NCBI GenBank assembly: GCA_016713535.1
Contig: JADJOY010000049.1
Span: 1-24,176 of the forward strand
From: JADJOY01 sp016713535 [NCBI: Deltaproteobacteria bacterium]
GTDB taxonomy: Bacteria > JADJOY01
Direction: 5' to 3'
DNA: 24,176 bases
This document shows, in pieces, positions 24,104 to 24,176 of this stretch. Within the stretch, counting starts at the first letter, position 1, and every line of letters starts with the position of its first letter. Under the pieces are notes generated by a model. The model saw only the letters and a program-made list of their open reading frames with translations. It ran no database searches and was not told where the DNA came from. The translations under genes were made by a program, and so were the position numbers.

Positions 24104-24176
24104 TCACGGGCTCGCGACGATCAGCTCCCAGCCGCCCATCGGCTTGCCGCTCTTGGTCGCGAGGTTCATCGGGTTC
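24104..24176 (-). CDS. Last 23 codons of a gene running off the window
   Basis: The minus strand reads NPMNLATKSGKPMGGWELIV then ASP and a TGA at 24104-24106. It ends 22 bases before ATG 24081, so it is probably the upstream member of the same operon. Too short to assign; the sequence is in good codon context for this window. Confidence 0.5.
   Translation of the reverse strand, partial: NPMNLATKSGKPMGGWELIVASP

Overview
This window is a 24.2 kb piece of a very GC-rich bacterial chromosome. Several gene types suggest a Gram-negative, free-living organism with an elaborate envelope: signal peptides, three to four lipoproteins with LAGC/VAGC/LVGC lipoboxes, VIT/VWA proteins, a NxxGxxAF-repeat protein with a C-terminal anchor, and a chemoreceptor with a periplasmic CxxCH haem motif. 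The mix resembles deltaproteobacterial groups such as Myxococcota or Desulfobacterota-like lineages. This is inference from gene content only; no rRNA or other phylogenetic marker is present. I see no tRNA, rRNA, CRISPR array, insertion sequence, integrase or phage gene.

Layout. 1-5171 (+): the tail of a TPR-like membrane protein, a secreted glycerophosphodiester phosphodiesterase, a GDSL hydrolase and a long lipoprotein whose real C-terminus looks dockerin/EF-hand-like. 5185-7099 (-): a possible operon of a ThiF/MoeB-type E1-like enzyme, a YbjQ-family protein and a Cys-rich membrane protein. 7312-12616 (-): a VIT-VWA protein, a second VWA protein and a NxxGxxAF-repeat protein, all exported. 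12771-14288: a lipoprotein (+) and a convergent membrane protein (-). 14384-18725 (+): an RGG/tandem-repeat protein, a Gly/Ser/Thr-rich secreted protein, a RecQ-type helicase, a 68-residue basic protein and a small membrane protein. 18786-19685 (+): a short-chain dehydrogenase. 19762-24176 (-): a chemoreceptor, two secreted proteins of unknown function and the last codons of another gene.

A major feature of the sequence itself is broken reading frames. At least eight genes read well only if the frame is switched once or more, usually beside short G or C runs, while the protein on both sides stays well conserved. The ThiF/MoeB-like gene has several such breaks within about 350 bases. This looks more like uncorrected indel errors in the assembly than gene decay, so frameshifted genes are listed over their full reconstructed span and the breaks are described.

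No complete, clearly new multi-gene system is evident. The best candidates for follow-up are the RGG/GPDGKPLPPR repeat protein, the haem-binding chemoreceptor, the VIT-VWA/VWA/NxxGxxAF cluster, the dockerin-like lipoprotein, and a set of long perfect stem-loops at 8946, 15317, 15609 and 18659.
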